Assembly: GCA_025997755.1 (NCBI GenBank)
Contig: BNVA01000073.1
Location: 1-9,539 of the forward strand
Direction: 5' to 3'
Length of the DNA: 9,539 bases
Source of the DNA: Spirochaetia bacterium
Lineage (GTDB): Bacteria; Spirochaetota; Spirochaetia; Treponematales; Breznakiellaceae
In this document: in pieces, positions 6,400 through 9,539 of the stretch
Layout of the letters: the number at the start of each line of letters is the position of its first letter
Position numbering within the stretch: the first letter of the stretch is position 1
Notes under the pieces: model-generated
Database searches by the model: none
Told to the model about the DNA's origin: nothing
The model's input: only the letters and a program-made list of their open reading frames with translations
Translations under genes and position numbers: made by a program

Positions 6400-6429
6400 G
6401 ATGTCCGGCGTTTGGCATTTACTGTAAGT

Positions 6430-7080
6430 GTGGACACAAAATATATTGATTTTTATGCAAATGAGCTGGTCGAACAGTACCCCGTATTGAAGGGTATCGA
6501 GGGGCAATTTAAAGAGGCTGCTACACTGTTAATCGAAACATTTGCAGCCGGAAAAAAACTCTTAATCTGCGGAAATGGGGGGAGCGCCTCAGATGCCGAG
6601 CATATCGTGGGCGAATTGATGAAGGGCTTTTGCTCTAAACGTCCCTTGCCTCAAGATATTCAAAAAAAAATTGCCGCAGCAGCCCCTGATTTAGGCGCGC
6701 ATATTGCAGCTTCACTTCAATGCGCATATCCCGCAATCGCGCTTGTATGTCATACTTCGCTTAACACAGCCTTTTCAAATGATGTTGATGCATCGCTCAT
6801 ATATGCCCAGCAAGTTTTAGGCTACGGTACGGCGGGAGATGTACTAATAGGAATTTCCACATCGGGTAATTCAAAAAATGTTATTGCGGCGGCGATAACG
6901 GCAAAAGCATTAGACTTAAAGGTCATAGCCCTTACCGGAAAAACCGGCGGAAAACTGGCATCTTACTGCGACATACTGTTAAATGCAAACGAAACGGAAA
7001 CCTATAAAATTCAGGAATTACATCTGCCCATATACCACCGCCTCTGTCTTGCCGTGGAAAGAACGCTCACTCCATATTGA
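6430..7080 (+). CDS. SIS-domain sugar-phosphate isomerase, GmhA (phosphoheptose isomerase)-like
   Basis: This 216-residue protein from GTG 6430 is close to GmhA length (~195). GmhA converts sedoheptulose 7-phosphate to D-glycero-manno-heptose 7-phosphate. The phosphate-binding motifs are ICGNGGSASDAEH (residues 46-58) and GISTSGNSKNV (141-151), with ALTGKTGGKLA after them. The four positions that bind zinc in characterised GmhA enzymes are matched with the right spacing: H58 and E62 (HIVGE), Q195 and H203 (QELHLPIYH). There is an extra segment of ~40 residues between the first motif and the HTSLNTAFSNDVD strand, as in a GmhA-like subfamily. The frame is open back to a TTG at 6379, but that start falls on the palindrome, so GTG 6430 is preferred; neither has a good Shine-Dalgarno. 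The substrate may be another sugar phosphate, given the sugar importer downstream. Confidence 0.85.
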   Translation: MDTKYIDFYANELVEQYPVLKGIEGQFKEAATLLIETFAAGKKLLICGNGGSASDAEHIVGELMKGFCSKRPLPQDIQKKIAAAAPDLGAHIAASLQCAYPAIALVCHTSLNTAFSNDVDASLIYAQQVLGYGTAGDVLIGISTSGNSKNVIAAAITAKALDLKVIALTGKTGGKLASYCDILLNANETETYKIQELHLPIYHRLCLAVERTLTPY

Positions 7081-7131
7081 TGGTACGTCTACCCGGACTA
7101 TCCGTTTCTTGAAGAAATGAAAATATTTAAC

Positions 7132-7160
7132 TTGACAATGACCGATCTCGGTGTGATAAT
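7132..7160 (+). promoter_or_regulatory. Strong sigma70-type promoter for mglBA
   Basis: A consensus TTGACA (7132-7137) is followed after exactly 17 bp by GATAAT (7155-7160), five of six matches to TATAAT. Transcription should start near 7167, giving a leader of about 77 nt before mglB. This is the best promoter in the window and separates mglBA from the SIS gene 51 nt upstream. Confidence 0.8.
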
Positions 7161-7195
7161 GATGTGATAACGTTTGCAGTATTTTTGCAGAACGT
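7152..7195 (+). promoter_or_regulatory. Phased direct repeats and LacI/CcpA-type operator candidate over the mgl start site
   Basis: TGTGATAA occurs at 7152-7159 and 7163-7170, and TTTGCAG at 7173-7179 and 7184-7190; both pairs are offset by 11 bp, about one helical turn. Overlapping them, 7165-7178 reads TGATAACGTTTGCA, a CG-centred near-palindrome of the LacI-family/cre kind (TG..AA CG TT..CA). ACGTTTGCA (7170-7178) also pairs with 7186-7195 with one bulged G. The location from the -10 to about +28 is typical of a repressor site. The regulator is not identifiable from here. Confidence 0.5.
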
Positions 7196-7243
7196 AAACA
7201 TACGGTCTTCAAGGAAGAGGATCAAATATTTTAGGAGGCTTTT

Positions 7244-8179
7244 ATGAAAAAAGCATTAAAGGTAATGGCGTTAATTGTTCTGGCTGGAGCAATGCTGTTT
7301 GCTGCAGGGTGTAAAAAATCAACCGGGACATTGGTGGGTTATGTTTGTAATAACTTCAATGACACTTTCCAGGGTTACATCATGGAAAACTTCAGAGCGT
7401 ACTTTGAAGGAAAGGATCAGTACAAACTGGAATTTCAGGACTCTCAGGAAGACGTGATCAAACAACAGGATCAGGTGAACAATCTTATCAATAAAGGGGC
7501 AAAAGCCATAGTAATCGTGCCGGTAAATACAAATGCCGTAGACCCAATAATCGCAGCTTGCAGTAAGGCAAAAGTGCCTCTGATCATGGTAAACCGCAGT
7601 CCTTACAATGATGCGAACAAACCGCCAGCCGGTGTTTATTATATCGGTTCTGTTTCTGTTGACGCCGGCAGGTTCCAGGGTGATCTTATGAAGAAGCTCT
7701 TAGGCGGCAAGGGCGGCGTTGCTATTCTGTTGGGAAAACTTGATAACGAAGCTACTGCCGAAAGAACACGCGGCAATAAAGAATCTCTTGCGGGAACAAG
7801 CATACAGATTTTGGCGGAAGAAGCCGGTGACTGGCAGCGCGATCAGGGTATGACCAAGACGGAAAACTGGCTTACAGCCTACGGTAATAAACTAAACGGC
7901 ATACTTGCAAACAATGACGAAATGGCTATAGGCGCGTATCAGGCCCTAAAAGCGAAAGGACGTACCGACGTTGTTGTTATGGGCGTTGACTTGATACCCG
8001 ATGCTAAAACCGCAATAGCGAACGGCGAATTGGCGGCCTCGGTACTCCAAGACGCTACAGGACAGGGAAAAGGCTCCGCCGAATATGCGGAAAAACTCAT
8101 AACCGGCGCATCCCTTCCGGCGATTAGCTGGGTGCCTTATGTTCTTGTAACAAAAGATAACTTAGCGCAGTACCAGTAG
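7244..8179 (+). CDS. mglB: Galactose/glucose-type periplasmic sugar-binding lipoprotein, ABC importer
   Basis: A 311-residue type I periplasmic binding protein (Peripla_BP_4) that should capture a hexose for MglA and its permease. The signal peptide ends in a lipobox FAAGC with C23 as the lipidated residue, so it is anchored in a membrane. Alignment by eye to E. coli MglB gives matches to sugar contacts D14, F16, N91, R158, W183, N211 and D236 (here D40, F42, N117, R174, W197, N224, D249). H152, D154 and N256 appear replaced (N168, A170, Q269), so the preferred sugar may differ. The calcium-binding loop of the E. coli protein is absent: a short LGGKGG turn stands there. The start is secure: AGGAGG at 7233-7238, 5 nt before ATG. 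mglA follows after 61 nt containing a hairpin. Confidence 0.92.
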   Translation: MKKALKVMALIVLAGAMLFAAGCKKSTGTLVGYVCNNFNDTFQGYIMENFRAYFEGKDQYKLEFQDSQEDVIKQQDQVNNLINKGAKAIVIVPVNTNAVDPIIAACSKAKVPLIMVNRSPYNDANKPPAGVYYIGSVSVDAGRFQGDLMKKLLGGKGGVAILLGKLDNEATAERTRGNKESLAGTSIQILAEEAGDWQRDQGMTKTENWLTAYGNKLNGILANNDEMAIGAYQALKAKGRTDVVVMGVDLIPDAKTAIANGELAASVLQDATGQGKGSAEYAEKLITGASLPAISWVPYVLVTKDNLAQYQ

Positions 8180-8190
8180 TTAATAATAAT

Positions 8191-8227
8191 TAGCAGTGAG
8201 TAGTGAATTAGTCACTACTCACTGTTA
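8191..8227 (+). other. Intercistronic mRNA hairpin between mglB and mglA
   Basis: CAGTGAGTAGTGA (8194-8206) pairs perfectly with 8212-8224 around the loop ATTAG. One G-U and two A-U pairs extend the stem to 16 bp (8191-8227). No run of U follows and the mglA Shine-Dalgarno (AGGAG, 8231-8235) begins 4 nt later, so it is unlikely to be a full terminator. Such structures commonly protect the upstream message from 3' decay, which would give more binding protein than ATPase. Partial attenuation, or masking of the mglA start region, is also possible. Confidence 0.7.
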
Positions 8228-8240
8228 CAAAGGAGTTATA

Positions 8241-9539
8241 ATGCCTGAATATTTACTTGAGATGAAGAACATTGTAAAAAATTTCCCCGGTGTAAAGGCA
8301 TTGCACGATGTTGAGTTAAAAGTGGGATATGGGGAAATTCACGCACTGATGGGAGAAAACGGCGCGGGTAAATCGACGTTAATGAAATGTATAGCCGGTA
8401 TACATAGTCCTACAAGCGGTGAAATTATTTTTGACGGCAATAAAATTGAACACTACAATGCCGCGCAGGCAATCAAAATGGGTATCTCTATGATTCATCA
8501 AGAGCTTACGCCTGTCGCTTTCCGCCCTATTATGGAAAATGTTTGGCTGGGCAGAGAACCATTAAACAAATTTGGATTTGTTGATCACAAAAAAATGTAT
8601 GATTTGACAAAAGACGCTCTTAAAGAGATAGAGCTGGACGTAGATCCCAAAACATTGATGGAAAATCTAACCGTAGCAAAGATTCAGATGATCGAAATTG
8701 CTAAAGCAGTTTCGTCTAACGCAAAACTAATTTTAATGGATGAACCTACGTCCGCTTTAACCGAAAAAGAAATAAATCAACTTTTCTCAATTATTAGAAA
8801 ACTACAGAGTCAAGGAAAAAGTATAATATATATTTCCCATAAGCTGGATGAAGTTTATCAAATTACAGATCGTATAACAGTATTCCGGGATGGCGCTTAT
8901 ATAGGCAGTGAAAAAACAAAAGATTTAAAAATAGACAAACTTATAAACATGATGGTAGGACGTGATGTTAATGAGCTTTTCCCGAAAGTGACCTGCGATA
9001 TAGGCGATGTCCGCCTTGAGGTGTCGGGACTTTCTCATCCCAAATACTTTAAAAATGTTTCATTTACCGTGCGGAAAGGTGAGATTTTTGGAATCGCGGG
9101 ACTTGTAGGCGCGGGACGAACCGAAGTTGTCGAGACGATTTTCGGCATGAGAGAAAAACTTGACGGTAAAATATTTATCGACGGAAAAGAAGTAAAAATA
9201 AACAATCCAAGGGATGCTATTAAGAATGGCATGGCGCTTTTAACGGAAGACAGACGGGCAAACGGTATATTCCCGATTTTAAGCGTTCACCTGAATATAG
9301 CCATTGCGAATATTCCTAAGTACTTAAATAAAATGTGTTTGATTAGGACAAAAGCGTTAAGTGGTGATGTAACGGATTACGCGGAAAAAATTCAAGTAAA
9401 AACCCCAAGCATGGATCAGCTTATACAAAATCTGTCCGGCGGTAATCAACAAAAAGTTTTAGTTGCCCGCTGGCTTATGACAGACCCGGACATTCTGTTT
9501 TTGGACGAACCTACACGCGGTATTGATGTCGGCACTAAG
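8241..9539 (+). CDS. mglA: Sugar ABC transporter ATP-binding protein, two NBDs, 3' end outside the window
   Basis: 433 residues of an expected ~500 are present, with no stop before the window end. It is the fused double ATPase of the carbohydrate uptake type 2 (MglA/RbsA) group, energising import of the sugar bound by MglB. Domain 1: Walker A GENGAGKST (38-46), Q-loop MIHQE (84-88), a degenerate signature LTVAKIQMIEIAKA (143-156) typical of this group, Walker B LILMDEPTS (163-171), switch histidine H200. Domain 2: degenerate Walker A GLVGAGRTE with R293 in place of lysine, as usual in RbsA/MglA; canonical signature LSGGNQQKV (398-406); Walker B ILFLDEPTRGIDVG (418-431). The first site is thus expected to bind ATP through a normal P-loop. 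The start has AGGAG with 5-nt spacing. The permease gene mglC is expected beyond the right edge. Confidence 0.95.
   Translation, partial: MPEYLLEMKNIVKNFPGVKALHDVELKVGYGEIHALMGENGAGKSTLMKCIAGIHSPTSGEIIFDGNKIEHYNAAQAIKMGISMIHQELTPVAFRPIMENVWLGREPLNKFGFVDHKKMYDLTKDALKEIELDVDPKTLMENLTVAKIQMIEIAKAVSSNAKLILMDEPTSALTEKEINQLFSIIRKLQSQGKSIIYISHKLDEVYQITDRITVFRDGAYIGSEKTKDLKIDKLINMMVGRDVNELFPKVTCDIGDVRLEVSGLSHPKYFKNVSFTVRKGEIFGIAGLVGAGRTEVVETIFGMREKLDGKIFIDGKEVKINNPRDAIKNGMALLTEDRRANGIFPILSVHLNIAIANIPKYLNKMCLIRTKALSGDVTDYAEKIQVKTPSMDQLIQNLSGGNQQKVLVARWLMTDPDILFLDEPTRGIDVGTK

Noticed and set aside
6379..6429. TTG start for the SIS-domain gene
   Set aside because: It overlaps the palindrome and adds residues not seen in GmhA-like proteins; GTG 6430 fits the family N-terminus better.
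7081..7150. In-frame coding-looking extension after the SIS stop (WYVYPDYPFLEEMKIF)
   Set aside because: It would need readthrough of TGA at 7078-7080, the upstream protein already ends at family length, and the segment runs into the mgl promoter.
1..9539. CRISPR arrays, tRNA genes, transposases or phage genes
   Set aside because: No spaced direct repeats of CRISPR type, no cloverleaf, and no transposase or integrase motifs were seen on either strand.

Overview
The window looks like a spirochaete chromosome segment, most likely from a Treponema-like organism. The reasons are the SecY, S13, RpoA and L17 sequences, the rpsD-rpoA-rplQ order, and a lipoprotein-type galactose/glucose-binding protein (MglB) followed by MglA. 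This assignment comes from remembered family resemblance, not from a database search. The left end does not look like intact chromosome.

Left end (1-1458): a T-rich low-complexity tract (about 1-122) runs into a likely rpsK 5' end and the 3' two thirds of rpsM, both on the minus strand. These abut a plus-strand internal piece of secY, which is joined in frame to the last ~121 codons of rpsD. The usual order is secY-rpmJ-rpsM-rpsK-rpsD-rpoA-rplQ, all on one strand. Four essential genes are therefore truncated, and two of them inverted. An assembly or amplification chimera is the most economical explanation. From rpsD onward the order is normal.

Ribosomal/transcription operon (1093-3104, possibly to 3688): the rpsD 3' part, rpoA and rplQ (11-nt overlap with rpoA) are followed by a 59-residue four-cysteine zinc-ribbon protein that overlaps the rplQ end by 17 nt. 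After it comes a secreted protein of unknown function, which probably starts at a TTG.

Minus-strand pair (3685-5987): a 601-residue membrane-anchored protein of unknown function is followed 11 nt later by a universal-stress-protein family gene. That gene meets the secreted-protein gene tail to tail, with the two stop codons overlapping in TTAA.

Remnant and control region (5988-6430): upstream of the pair on the same strand is a decayed fragment of a NitT/TauT (SsuC/TauC-like) ABC transporter permease, readable only across three frames. It is followed by a perfect 8+4+8 palindrome that carries TTGACA on each strand.

Sugar region (6430-9539): a GmhA-like SIS-domain sugar-phosphate isomerase with its four zinc-ligand positions conserved is followed by a strong sigma70-type promoter with 11-bp-phased repeats and a LacI-type operator candidate. 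Then come mglB (sugar-binding lipoprotein), a 16-bp intercistronic hairpin, and mglA (double ATPase, cut by the window end). mglB and mglA form a sugar import operon whose permease gene should lie just beyond the right edge.
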